A DNA stretch of 15,587 nucleotides from an uncultured Lachnospiraceae bacterium (GTDB taxonomy: Bacteria; Bacillota_A; Clostridia; Lachnospirales; Lachnospiraceae), in NCBI GenBank assembly GCA_902796775.1, contig CADBQK010000140.1, forward strand, positions 1 through 15,587, in the 5' to 3' direction. Below are positions 7,433 to 14,831 of this stretch, piece after piece. The first letter of the stretch is position 1. Each line of letters opens with the position of its first letter. A model generated the notes under the pieces. It had not been told where the DNA came from. It was given only the letters and a program-made list of their open reading frames with translations, and did not search any database. The position numbers and the translations under genes are program-made.

Positions 7433-9597
7433 GAACTGCCTCCTCTTTTTCTGTAAGTACTCTTTCCGGGACTCCTTCTGTGTCCCTTACCGGCATTCCC
7501 GCTGCGCGGGCTGCCGGAAATTTTTCCTGAAGATGTCTTTGAATAATAAGGAGCTGCCTGTTCATAACTGGCTCTAATGGTATGAGTATTTGCCAGATGG
7601 CGTACTCCCTCTACACGGTCGCGGATATACTTCTCCAGTTTGACCATGTATTCATCTGGTGAGATACTGCCATCCGCCACATATCCCAATCCCTTTTCCC
7701 AGCTGGCTGTCAGCTCCGGATTGAGCAGTGAGCGGATCGAACCATTTACTACATCATAGATCATTTCACCGAGCAAAGTAGGCGTAATGATCTGCGTTTT
7801 CTTATTTAAGGCAAGATAGGAAATGCTAACCAGCTTTTTCAGAATCTCAGCCCTTGTCGCGGAGGTCCCGATCCCGGAACCTTTGATCATAGCCCGGAGC
7901 TCCTCATCTTCAATAAACTGCCCTGCATTTTCCATCGCCAGGATCATCGAACCTGAATTATAGCGTTTGGGCGGAGACGTCTCCCCCTGTTTGATCTGGA
8001 ACCCGCGGACCGGCAGCCGGGAACCCTTGCGCAGTGCATCCAGCTGGGCAAATAAAACAGCATCCTGGCCGGGATCAGAGGAAGCACTTCCTTCCCCCTC
8101 TTTACGATCCGGACCGGCAGGCTCTGCAGTCTTTTGTGCCCCCTCCCTGCCCTGCTGTGTATCCTCAGCATTGCCGAACACATTGATCCCTGCCACTTCC
8201 AGGTAACCTTCCTGTACCAGTCTCCTGAAGGATGCCAGGAAACATTCGGTACGGATCTGAAGCTCCAATGAGATCTTCTGATAGCGTGCCGGCGGATAAA
8301 AGATAGACAGAAAACGTCTTACGATCACAAGATAGACCCTGAGCGGCAGCTGCCCGAGAGAGTGCAGAGCGCCCTGTCCCTGACCGGTCGGAATTATGGC
8401 ATAATGATCCGTGATCATCTTGTCATTGGTATAGCGGGTCGATCCGATCTTTTTGTATGCCTCCCCCTCCAGGATCTTTGCAGCAATTCCGCCAAACAGC
8501 GGTACATCCCGCAGACCGGCAATATTTTTCCCGATCTCTTTGGCTACCGCACTAGACAATACTCTTGCATCTGTACGTGGATAGGTAACCAGCTTCTTTT
8601 CATAAAGCTCCTGAACGACCGACAGAGTCTGGTCCGGGCTGATCTTAAACATGCGGGAACAGTCATTCTGCAGCTCGGCCAGGTTATACAGGAGAGGAGG
8701 CTGCTTTGTTTCTGATTTCCGCTCCTTTTTGCTGACAGCAGCAATGCAGGGATCTTCTTTCAGCAGATAGTCAATAAGCTTTTGCGCATCTTCACGGGTC
8801 TTAAACCCGTTATCACGGTACAAAACCGGCTTCCCATACGCAACGCTGCCGGGAACCGCTTTCCACTCCGCCTCAAAAGACCGCGTATCTGTTTCCAGCT
8901 GGGCGATTACCCGGTAAAAATACGACTTGGTAAAAGCACGGATCTCCCGCTCCCGCCGGACTACCATGCCAAGCACGCAGGTCATCACGCGCCCTACGGC
9001 AATCACTGCATAACGCTGATTCAAAAAAGAAGCAAGTGCATTCCCATACTTCAGTGTCAGAAGTCTGGAGAAATTGATCCCCATCAGGTAATCTTCTTTG
9101 GCTCGCAGATACGCGGAATCTGCCAGATTATCATAGGCGGAAAGCGGCTTCGCCTCCCGGATCCCGCGCTCGATCTCTTCCTGCGTCTGCGAATCGATCC
9201 AGACTCTTCGCTTGTCTTTTTCTCCGACCTGTGCCATCTGATCCACAAGTCTGTATATGTACTCTCCTTCCCGTCCGGAATCCGTGCAGACATAGATCCG
9301 TTCTACATCATCACGGTTCAGAAGAGAGGAGACGATATCAAATTGTTTTTTAACGCTGCCGATCAGTTCATACCGGAACTCTTCCGGCAGAAAAGGGAGT
9401 GTGTCCAGAGACCATTTCTTCAGACGGGGATCATAAGCATCCGGATAGCTCATCGTAACCAGATGTCCCACGCACCACGTCACAATACTGCTGTCAGACT
9501 CCATGTAGCCCTGTCCCTGCCTGCCGCCTACTCCCAGCACTTTTGCAAACTCTTTGGCAACAGATGGTTTTTCTGCGATATAAAGGTATTTCCCCAT
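7429..9597 (-). CDS. topB: DNA topoisomerase III (type IA)
   Basis: Type IA topoisomerase that passes single strands through a transient break and helps unlink replication or recombination intermediates. With the ATG at 9597 it has 722 residues, close to Bacillus TopB. The Toprim domain opens the protein (KYLYIAEKPSVAKEF) and carries CTDSGREGEYIYR; the DxG form instead of DxD occurs in other TopB-type enzymes. AVGRVMTCVLGMVV follows, and then LVTYPRTDARVLSS holds the catalytic Tyr339. ITDHYAIIPT and SGIGTSATRAEIL complete the core. A low-complexity insert (EGAQKTAEPAGPDRKEGEG) and a basic Gly/Ser-rich tail (last 35 residues or so) stand out. The preferred ATG has AAAGG 8 bases upstream; a GTG at 9615 in frame lacks a binding site. 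It is followed by the CPBP gene with a 4-base overlap. Confidence 0.92.
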   Translation of the reverse strand: MGKYLYIAEKPSVAKEFAKVLGVGGRQGQGYMESDSSIVTWCVGHLVTMSYPDAYDPRLKKWSLDTLPFLPEEFRYELIGSVKKQFDIVSSLLNRDDVERIYVCTDSGREGEYIYRLVDQMAQVGEKDKRRVWIDSQTQEEIERGIREAKPLSAYDNLADSAYLRAKEDYLMGINFSRLLTLKYGNALASFLNQRYAVIAVGRVMTCVLGMVVRREREIRAFTKSYFYRVIAQLETDTRSFEAEWKAVPGSVAYGKPVLYRDNGFKTREDAQKLIDYLLKEDPCIAAVSKKERKSETKQPPLLYNLAELQNDCSRMFKISPDQTLSVVQELYEKKLVTYPRTDARVLSSAVAKEIGKNIAGLRDVPLFGGIAAKILEGEAYKKIGSTRYTNDKMITDHYAIIPTGQGQGALHSLGQLPLRVYLVIVRRFLSIFYPPARYQKISLELQIRTECFLASFRRLVQEGYLEVAGINVFGNAEDTQQGREGAQKTAEPAGPDRKEGEGSASSDPGQDAVLFAQLDALRKGSRLPVRGFQIKQGETSPPKRYNSGSMILAMENAGQFIEDEELRAMIKGSGIGTSATRAEILKKLVSISYLALNKKTQIITPTLLGEMIYDVVNGSIRSLLNPELTASWEKGLGYVADGSISPDEYMVKLEKYIRDRVEGVRHLANTHTIRASYEQAAPYYSKTSSGKISGSPRSGNAGKGHRRSPGKSTYRKRGGSS

Positions 9598-9624
9598 ATC
9601 CCACATCCTTTCCACCGGGCGGCC

Positions 9625-9669
9625 GATGCCGGTTTTTTATAAAACACTTTTCTGCTGTAATCCGGCATC
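9625..9669. other. Perfect 8-bp inverted repeat in the topB leader
   Basis: GATGCCGG (9625-9632) and CCGGCATC (9662-9669) are exact reverse complements separated by 29 AT-rich bases. On the minus strand this stem would begin at or next to the predicted topB transcription start, making a 5'-terminal hairpin in the mRNA. It could stabilise the message or act in regulation. Confidence 0.4.
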
Positions 9670-9677
9670 ATGGCAAG

Positions 9678-9706
9678 ATTATAACACAAAATAAATTATT
9701 TGTGTA
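9678..9706 (-). promoter_or_regulatory. topB promoter overlapped by a palindrome
   Basis: On the minus strand there is a perfect -10 TATAAT (9678-9683), a 17-base spacer and a -35-like TACACA (9701-9706; 4 of 6 match). The inverted repeat ACACAAA (9684-9690)/TTTGTGT (9699-9705), with an 8-base gap, fills the spacer and most of the -35 box. That is where a repressor site would sit. The promoter lies in the 123-base gap between tcdA and topB. Confidence 0.6.
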
Positions 9707-9720
9707 TAAAAATACAGGAA

Positions 9721-10494
9721 CTACAGGGAGGCAAGCTCCTTCACAACTTCACCTGCAATCAGCATCCCGGCAGCTGCAGGGACAAAAGCAGTACTTCCTG
9801 GAACAGGTCCTCTTCTGATTTTTTCCTCTCCGGGATCCGGAAACAGACCAGCCGGATCCTCACCCCAGCCGAGATGCTTTTCACCGGAAAATTCCTCCGG
9901 AAGCGGCTTGAGCGGCGGTTCATCTGAATAGACCACTTTCAGGCCGGCTACGCCCCTTTTCTTCAGTTCTTTACGCATGATACGGGCCAGCGGACAGATC
10001 CGGGTCTCATATATATCCGCCACTTTAAGACGGCCGGCATCCAGCTTATTCCCGGTGCCCATCGCACTGATGACCGGAACGCCGGCGCTTTTTGCACGCA
10101 GAATGATCTCAATCTTTGCCGTCACGGTGTCAACGGCATCCACAACGTAATCATATTGATCAAAAGGCAGCTGATCTGCATTTTCCGGAAGAAAAAAGCA
10201 TTTATGGATATGTACCTTTACCTGCGGATTGATCTGTTTCATCCGCTCTTCCATCACAACGACTTTTTCCTCACCAATCGTCATCCTGGTGGCTATGATC
10301 TGACGGTTCAGATTGGACAAACTTACCCTGTCATTATCGATCAGGTCGAACTCTCCGATACCGCTCCTGACCAGCGCTTCGCAGACATAACCTCCAACAC
10401 CGCCGATTCCGAAGACAGCCACCCGGGAACGTGCGAGCCTGTCCATAGCCTCTCTGCCCAGCAGCAGTCTTAACCTTGAAAACTCATCCGACAT
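9721..10494 (-). CDS. tcdA: tRNA threonylcarbamoyladenosine dehydratase TcdA (E1/ThiF-like)
   Basis: ATP-dependent enzyme that converts t6A at position 37 of ANN-reading tRNAs to its cyclic form. It has 257 residues, the usual TcdA length. The ThiF/E1-like Rossmann domain starts with VAVFGIGGVGGYVCEAL (GIGGVGG at 29-35), followed by LIDNDRVSLSNLNRQ (Asp53, Asp55, Asn63-Arg-Gln, the ATP/Mg region) and YDYVVDAVDTVTAK (Asp119 region). The stretch ICPLARIMRKELKKRGV and LKVVYSDEPP is typical of the YgdL/CsdL/TcdA branch rather than ThiF, MoeB or HesA. In E. coli TcdA works with the CsdA-CsdE sulfur relay; no such partner is in this window. TAGGAG lies 9 bases before the ATG, and a strong promoter lies upstream. 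mnmA, another tRNA-modification gene, lies 4.3 kb away in a separate transcript. Confidence 0.9.
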   Translation of the reverse strand: MSDEFSRLRLLLGREAMDRLARSRVAVFGIGGVGGYVCEALVRSGIGEFDLIDNDRVSLSNLNRQIIATRMTIGEEKVVVMEERMKQINPQVKVHIHKCFFLPENADQLPFDQYDYVVDAVDTVTAKIEIILRAKSAGVPVISAMGTGNKLDAGRLKVADIYETRICPLARIMRKELKKRGVAGLKVVYSDEPPLKPLPEEFSGEKHLGWGEDPAGLFPDPGEEKIRRGPVPGSTAFVPAAAGMLIAGEVVKELASL

Positions 10495-10545
10495 CTCTAC
10501 CCACTCCTAAAGCATAACTTTTCTGACAGATCTTTTTCCAGATTG

Positions 10546-10574
10546 ATTATACCCTTGTTCACTTCCAAGTGCAA
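10546..10574 (-). promoter_or_regulatory. Sigma-A-type promoter of tcdA
   Basis: On the minus strand, -35 TTGCAC (10569-10574), a 17-base spacer and a perfect -10 TATAAT (10546-10551). The start point would be near 10539, about 45 bases before the tcdA ATG. It is back to back with the acyltransferase promoter, with only about 24 bases between the two -35 boxes. Confidence 0.75.
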
Positions 10575-10598
10575 TTCCTCAATATCCTGTCGGATTCT

Positions 10599-10627
10599 TT
10601 GACCGTATTCTTTTTTTTTGGTATACT
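10599..10627 (+). promoter_or_regulatory. Sigma-A-type promoter of the acyltransferase gene
   Basis: -35 TTGACC (10599-10604), a 17-base spacer containing nine T in a row, and -10 TATACT (10622-10627). The start point would be near 10634, giving a leader of about 77 bases that contains the inverted repeat at 10655-10676. Confidence 0.75.
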
Positions 10628-10654
10628 TAGGCTTAGCAAGTTGAAATGATCAGT

Positions 10655-10676
10655 ATGTCAGAACATCTTCTGACAT
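10655..10676. promoter_or_regulatory. Perfect 9-bp inverted repeat in the acyltransferase leader
   Basis: ATGTCAGAA (10655-10663), the 4-base centre CATC, and TTCTGACAT (10668-10676) form a perfect inverted repeat about 20 bases after the predicted start and 34 bases before the ATG. It is either a protein-binding operator or an mRNA hairpin; no U-tract follows, so it is not a normal terminator. The 8 bases TTCTGACA recur at 10521-10528 in the divergent tcdA leader. Confidence 0.5.
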
Positions 10677-10710
10677 CTAAATCATAAAAAACACGGAGGA
10701 TGCAAAACTA

Positions 10711-11820
10711 ATGCCCGAGATGAAAAAGAAAAGCAGCAGGATCGGTAAGATCGAGCTGCTGCGATTTCTGTTTTGTGTACTGATCCTGCTATATCATACA
10801 GGGAAGGACAATAAAGCAAGAGGATGGATGTTCACGAAATCCCTGTCCTTTTTTAATAAAGGCTTTATCGGAGTCGACTTTTTCTTCCTGGTGACAGGAT
10901 ATGTTACCGCAGCTGCTATCTACCGCAGCCTGCAGGCTTCTTCCCATGATCCTGCACTTGCATCTCCCTCTACCGGCCAGCGTACCTGGTCTTTCCTTTG
11001 GAAAAAGATTTCCTCAATCCTTCCCTTTCACATAGTCATTGCGGCGGTCACCTTTTTGTACCGCCTGGCTACTACCAACAGGGGTTTTGCCGAGATGATC
11101 GTAAAAGGGCTTCCCAGCCTTTTCTTCGTACAGATGAGCGGATATGCTTCCCACTCCTTTATCGGTGTGGAATGGTATATCTCTTCCATGCTGCTTGCCC
11201 TCCTGATCATTTATCCGCTTTGCTATACCCATTATGACCTGTACACACATATCATTGCTCCCGGTGCCGGTTTTCTGCTTTCGGGATTTATGATCATGAG
11301 CATGGGCACTTTCGGCAATGACGGTGCGCTCAATATCCTGGTCACCAACGGTAATGTACGGGCTTTTGCCCACATCAGTCTGGGTATCTTCGTTTTTGAA
11401 CTGGTCCGTACCCTGCATGACCGTTTTGGAGAGAGTCTGTCCACAGGCAGACAGATCCTTTTTCTGGCATTGGAGGTGCTCAGCTATCTGGGCGTCGTCT
11501 ACACCGCTATGGGAAAGGGATATACACGGACCTGGATGGGAAGCATGCTCCTTCTAATGCTCATTGGAGTCACGGTCTCCTTTACCGGATATGCCTGGGG
11601 ACAGGAGCTTTTTAACAACCGCCTCTGCTATTTCCTTGGCAGAGCCAGCCTCCCGATCTACCTGTGCCAGAATCTGTGGAGATCCATTGCCAAACGATAC
11701 GTCAGTACCGCTCCGTCTGCGGTTGTCATCCTGTTTACGGCAGGCGGAACGATCCTTCTGGGCTTTCTGCTGCAGGCAGCATATGATTTCTGGAAAGCAG
11801 GGAAAAATAAAAACGAATAG
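10711..11820 (+). CDS. Acyltransferase-3 family integral membrane protein
   Basis: 369 residues, the only rightward gene. The N-terminus IELLRFLFCVLILLYHTGKD carries His29 in the place of the conserved membrane histidine of acyltransferase-3 enzymes (PF01757). GFIGVDFFFLVTGYVTAAAI (51-70) matches the family's GVDxFFxxSG signature. The rest is a run of hydrophobic helices ending near residue 362 before a short basic tail. Family members move acetyl or other acyl groups onto surface polysaccharides, peptidoglycan, lipids or antibiotics; the substrate here cannot be told, and no sugar-polymer genes are nearby. GGAGG lies 11 bases before the ATG, a rather long spacing. A closer ATG (10697) directly after GGAGG would make only a three-codon frame (Met-Gln-Asn) ending at the start of this gene. 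Confidence 0.85.
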   Translation: MPEMKKKSSRIGKIELLRFLFCVLILLYHTGKDNKARGWMFTKSLSFFNKGFIGVDFFFLVTGYVTAAAIYRSLQASSHDPALASPSTGQRTWSFLWKKISSILPFHIVIAAVTFLYRLATTNRGFAEMIVKGLPSLFFVQMSGYASHSFIGVEWYISSMLLALLIIYPLCYTHYDLYTHIIAPGAGFLLSGFMIMSMGTFGNDGALNILVTNGNVRAFAHISLGIFVFELVRTLHDRFGESLSTGRQILFLALEVLSYLGVVYTAMGKGYTRTWMGSMLLLMLIGVTVSFTGYAWGQELFNNRLCYFLGRASLPIYLCQNLWRSIAKRYVSTAPSAVVILFTAGGTILLGFLLQAAYDFWKAGKNKNE

Positions 11821-11828
11821 CTGTATAC

Positions 11829-12461
11829 TCAAACAGATAGTCTCCACTGGTATTTGTCAAGATCTACCTTTCCGTTGATCACTTCGATCCCCTCCGCTTC
11901 CAGAAGTTTTGCCTGCACCCCCGGACCTCCAAAAGCAAACTCGCCGGAGAGTTCTCCCTTAGCGTTCACCACACGATAGCAGGGAATCCCCTCCGGATCC
12001 GGATTCCGGTGGAGAGCATTCCCCACTGCACGCGCCATCCTCCCGTTGCCGGCAAGCATCGCAATCTGCGCATATGTAGCGACGTGCCCGAACGGGATCT
12101 TCCTGACAACTTCATATATACGCTTCGATGGACTGTTACTGATCAGGTCATAGCTTTCTGCTATCATCAGCTTCACATCATGCTCCGGTATACTGCCATC
12201 CAGGATAACCGTATTCCAATGCTCTTTATTCTGATGGTAACCGGGCTGGACGGATGGATACAGATCCCTCCAGAAAAATGCCTTAGCAGGATCCACCTTG
12301 ACGTTTATACAGATCCTGCCATCTTTCTCATATGTCCAGAGGAATGCTTTTTTGTTGCCCTTAAACCGGACCAGCTGCCAGTTTTCATCATGAAACGGAG
12401 CATCCTGCCAGGTCCGGGGAAAGGACAGACCATATTCCAGCACTTCTTCTCTTGTTTTCAT
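11829..12461 (-). CDS. YjbR/MmcQ domain fused to an MGMT-type alkyltransferase domain
   Basis: 210 residues with two clear parts. Residues 1-108 match YjbR/MmcQ proteins (PF04237): TREEVLEYGLSFPRTW, PFHDENWQLVRFKG, ICINVKVDP and a PGYHQNKEHWNTVILDGSIP ending. Residues about 113-208 match the DNA-binding, active-site domain of O6-alkylguanine-DNA methyltransferases (PF01035): IPFGHVATYAQIAMLAG, RMARAVGNALHRNP with Arg144 at the arginine-finger position, and IPCYRVVNAKGELSG with acceptor Cys161 (PCHR is usual; here PCYR). Keeping Cys161 argues against an alkyltransferase-like protein that only binds lesions. The YjbR part replaces the usual MGMT N-terminal domain. I chose the ATG at 12461 because AAAGG precedes it and the domain begins there; a longer frame to 12593 runs into the DUF308 gene. 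It is last in the mnmA-side run, 44 bases after DUF308. Confidence 0.85.
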   Translation of the reverse strand: MKTREEVLEYGLSFPRTWQDAPFHDENWQLVRFKGNKKAFLWTYEKDGRICINVKVDPAKAFFWRDLYPSVQPGYHQNKEHWNTVILDGSIPEHDVKLMIAESYDLISNSPSKRIYEVVRKIPFGHVATYAQIAMLAGNGRMARAVGNALHRNPDPEGIPCYRVVNAKGELSGEFAFGGPGVQAKLLEAEGIEVINGKVDLDKYQWRLSV

Positions 12462-12505
12462 TTCCTGCCTTTCTAACTTCAAAAACTGTTCACCAGCGTG
12501 AATCT

Positions 12506-13051
12506 TTATTGGATGTATACAATGGCCGTCCGTCTGAATGCACTTGCGATTCTCCTGAAAGCAGAGAAGACCAGTCCGATTGCATAGACCCATAAAGCAA
12601 TCGTTGTCTGATGCAGAAGGAACTCTGCAAACACAACTACGATTGATGACAGGACCAGAACGCCCCCATAGACAACTTCAAATTTCCATTGCCCGGCCCC
12701 CATCTTTCTGGATTCTCTGGCTCTTAAAAGGTCAATCAGCCCGGCAAAGGCATTTAAAACTGCTATATAAAAGATAAAATAACTGTTCCGGCTTCTCGCG
12801 AGGGCTGCCGTGAAGATGCCAAAATCCAGAAAGATCAATCCAGTATACAGCACTCTCTTCCCGCCCACCATGAATCTGGCCATCCGAATATAATACGACA
12901 GTACCCCTAATCCCCGCAAAGTCATGCTGAATCCAAATAAACCGGCTATAACAGTGAGACCCTGCTCTTTCGGCAGCAGCAGCAAGATGAACACAAACAG
13001 AAACAGCAGGATACCCTGCAAAAAAGAAAGAATTCTCTTTGATTTAGTCAT
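12506..13051 (-). CDS. DUF308 (HdeD-like) family membrane protein
   Basis: 181 residues, almost entirely hydrophobic, with about six predicted spans. ILSFLQGILLFLFVFILLLL and GLTVIAGLFGFSMTLRGL form the paired-helix pattern of DUF308/HdeD-type proteins (PF03729). A middle charged loop (RARESRKMGAGQWK) splits the protein into two three-helix halves, as expected for that family. The biochemical role of the family is not established; E. coli HdeD is linked to acid resistance. The ATG at 13051 overlaps the end of the DUF6765 gene by 8 bases (ATGACTAA), with AGGAG 8 bases upstream inside that gene, so translation is likely coupled. Confidence 0.75.
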   Translation of the reverse strand: MTKSKRILSFLQGILLFLFVFILLLLPKEQGLTVIAGLFGFSMTLRGLGVLSYYIRMARFMVGGKRVLYTGLIFLDFGIFTAALARSRNSYFIFYIAVLNAFAGLIDLLRARESRKMGAGQWKFEVVYGGVLVLSSIVVVFAEFLLHQTTIALWVYAIGLVFSAFRRIASAFRRTAIVYIQ

Positions 13052-14213
13052 GACCTCTGCTCCTGTTCTTTTCCTTTACCAGCTTGTTGTAATCGCGAAT
13101 TCCCCGAAAGCCTTTTTTATTATAATCCACGGAATATCCTGCCAGAAGATTCCCCGATGCATAGATCCGATTGGTCACCATGCTCTTCTGCGCGAGCGCA
13201 GCAATGATAAACCTGCCAAGACCTGTCTCATCCCGGTCCTTCGGATCTGCATCCATATACTCATTCTGAAAGATGTCGGTTGAAAAATCCGGAATAGTCT
13301 GGCCGGACAGAGTCTGCGCAAAAGATTTCCAGTCTTCACTCGCATCAACCTGACGCTTAATCAGGATCTGCTCTATGGTATCGATCCATGGCCGGACTTC
13401 ATCTTCTGCGTAGCAATTCGTTTCAAACTGACTGCCCTCTGTCTGCAGGCATTTCATTCCATAAACCATCTGCCGGAATGCATATTTATAATCAGAAGGG
13501 TTATCCTTCAGGACTTCCCGGTATTCTGCCCACGCAGGCATATACCGGTATCGGGCAAAACTGTAATCCGGAAGATGGCCTGCCCTCCCGTGTCCCAGGT
13601 TCATAACAGAAGACTCATTCCCCTGATACAGGGTCCCCGTATATCTTCCTTTCACAGGATCGTCCCCGGAGGAAGGATTATGATTGAAGCGGATCTCTCT
13701 TTCCGCAAAACTGTCTCCTTCCGGTATGATCTCATAAAAATGATAGTTCGTATTGTTGATCACAAGACTGGGCGTCCCTGCAAAATAGCGGTGCGCCCAG
13801 GTATCAGCAAGGACATGCATCGCAAGGCCGACTGCTTCCGGACCTTTCCCTCTGGCCAGCTCCACCGTATCTTTCAGCAGTGCACTGTTCGTATTGCAGA
13901 TCAGTCTGTACTTCTGAAGATACCTTTTACTGCATTTTTTTCTGACTGCATAAAGATCCCCCGGCAGAAAATGAAAGGATGACCAGATCCTGGTGATATT
14001 CTGAAGCCCAAGCAGATCTGTATTCGTATCCATCAGTTCCATCTGGAGCTGCGTCGTTGCCGCAGATTTCGGGCCGCCGACTTTTTCAAGAAAAGTCTCA
14101 CAGCAGCAGTCTGTAAACTGAGCACTATAAGCGATCCTCAGACTATCCTCATGAGAATAACCGGAGATATATGCCGCACAATAGGTCGCATAATAATGGA
14201 AATCCAGCTGCAT
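13044..14213 (-). CDS. DUF6765-family protein with a possible zinc-binding core
   Basis: 389 residues without signal peptide or membrane span, so probably cytoplasmic. From memory it matches the DUF6765 family throughout: MQLDFHYYATYCAAYISGYS, AATTQLQMELMD, ITRIWSSFHFLPGDLY, YRLICNTNSALL, FAGTPSLVINNTNYHFYE and MNLGHGRAGHLPDYSFARY. The motif AMHVLADTWAHRYF (His133, Asp137, His141; HxxxDxxAH) resembles metal ligands of zinc-dependent phospholipase C/S1-P1-type helical enzymes. His6, Asp35, His81 and His208 could complete a metal centre; that is inference. No function is established to my knowledge. AAGGAG, 6 bases before the ATG, overlaps the stop of the preceding gene 10 bases away. The 3' end overlaps DUF308 by 8 bases. 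Cysteines 36-38 (CCC) are a further oddity. Confidence 0.75.
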   Translation of the reverse strand: MQLDFHYYATYCAAYISGYSHEDSLRIAYSAQFTDCCCETFLEKVGGPKSAATTQLQMELMDTNTDLLGLQNITRIWSSFHFLPGDLYAVRKKCSKRYLQKYRLICNTNSALLKDTVELARGKGPEAVGLAMHVLADTWAHRYFAGTPSLVINNTNYHFYEIIPEGDSFAEREIRFNHNPSSGDDPVKGRYTGTLYQGNESSVMNLGHGRAGHLPDYSFARYRYMPAWAEYREVLKDNPSDYKYAFRQMVYGMKCLQTEGSQFETNCYAEDEVRPWIDTIEQILIKRQVDASEDWKSFAQTLSGQTIPDFSTDIFQNEYMDADPKDRDETGLGRFIIAALAQKSMVTNRIYASGNLLAGYSVDYNKKGFRGIRDYNKLVKEKNRSRGHD

Positions 14214-14223
14214 AAGCCTCTCC

Positions 14224-14784
14224 TTATAATTGCTCCAATTTCTCTGCCTTTTTTCTGTATTTCCTGAGTCTGGCTGCCGATACCAGCATCTCGATCAGCA
14301 TGATAATGGATGTTATCTCGATTATAATGCCACTCAAAGATGAATCTCCAGCTGTTTCTTCTTTTACGGAAATGAAGAATGATCCAAGTCCCCCTCCGAT
14401 CGAGAGCATACTTGTCAGGATCATCAGAATCGTCAATGGGATATATGCGGCTCCATGCTTCCGATTCCTGCCTGCAGCAATTGCCGATGTCCCAATGATT
14501 ACTCTGATCAGAATACCCGCTAAAAGAAAGAGTCCTATCATCACCAAAGCAATGACCATGACCAGCCTTTCATTAACCGGTAAATGCTGCGCATCGATAG
14601 CTTCCCTGATCTGCTCCATAAGCTCTTCTCTGGTAATAAACAGCATCCCGATCGATTTGAGTACTGTCCAGATGCCGAACAAAATCACCCCGGATCCAAC
14701 GATGATCAGAGTGTCCTGTGCCCGTCTTTGCTTGATTTGATCAGGTGAATTATCAGGCAAATAGTTCTGTCTCATCCTCTTCAT
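14224..14784 (-). CDS. Four-helix membrane protein of unknown function
   Basis: 186 residues from the chosen ATG. I do not recognise the family. A hydrophilic start (RMRQNYLPDNSPDQIKQRRA) precedes hydrophobic segments at about 24-48, 73-97, 113-139 and 150-170, and a highly basic end (RLRKYRKKAEKLEQL) suggests a cytoplasmic C-terminus. AAGGAGG immediately precedes the cluster of three in-frame ATGs (14787, 14784 and 14775). 14784 has 3 bases of spacing and 14775 has 12, so either is possible. The frame stays open to an ATG at 14868 inside mnmA, but that stretch reads as mnmA shadow. It sits 47 bases after mnmA and 10 bases before the DUF6765 gene, so all are probably co-transcribed. Confidence 0.65.
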   Translation of the reverse strand: MKRMRQNYLPDNSPDQIKQRRAQDTLIIVGSGVILFGIWTVLKSIGMLFITREELMEQIREAIDAQHLPVNERLVMVIALVMIGLFLLAGILIRVIIGTSAIAAGRNRKHGAAYIPLTILMILTSMLSIGGGLGSFFISVKEETAGDSSLSGIIIEITSIIMLIEMLVSAARLRKYRKKAEKLEQL

Positions 14785-14831
14785 CATCCTCCTTATCAAA
14801 TTATGCCCCGGCCCGGATCGGACGATCATGA

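Noticed and set aside
7429..9597. Loss of the second Toprim aspartate (DSG instead of DxD) as a sign of an inactive topoisomerase
   Set aside because: TopB-type enzymes such as the Bacillus protein also have DxG there, and the catalytic Tyr in YPRTD is intact.
9598..9615. GTG start of topB at 9615
   Set aside because: No Shine-Dalgarno precedes it; the ATG at 9597 has AAAGG at 8 bases and begins the conserved Toprim sequence.
8782..9642. 286-codon open frame on the plus strand
   Set aside because: It lies wholly antisense to topB, whose protein shows all type IA topoisomerase motifs. The plus frame gives a His/Pro/Arg-rich translation without domains.
12462..12593. Longer N-terminus of the YjbR-MGMT gene
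   Set aside because: The extra 44 codons overlap the DUF308 gene and lack a binding site, and the YjbR domain starts at the ATG at 12461.
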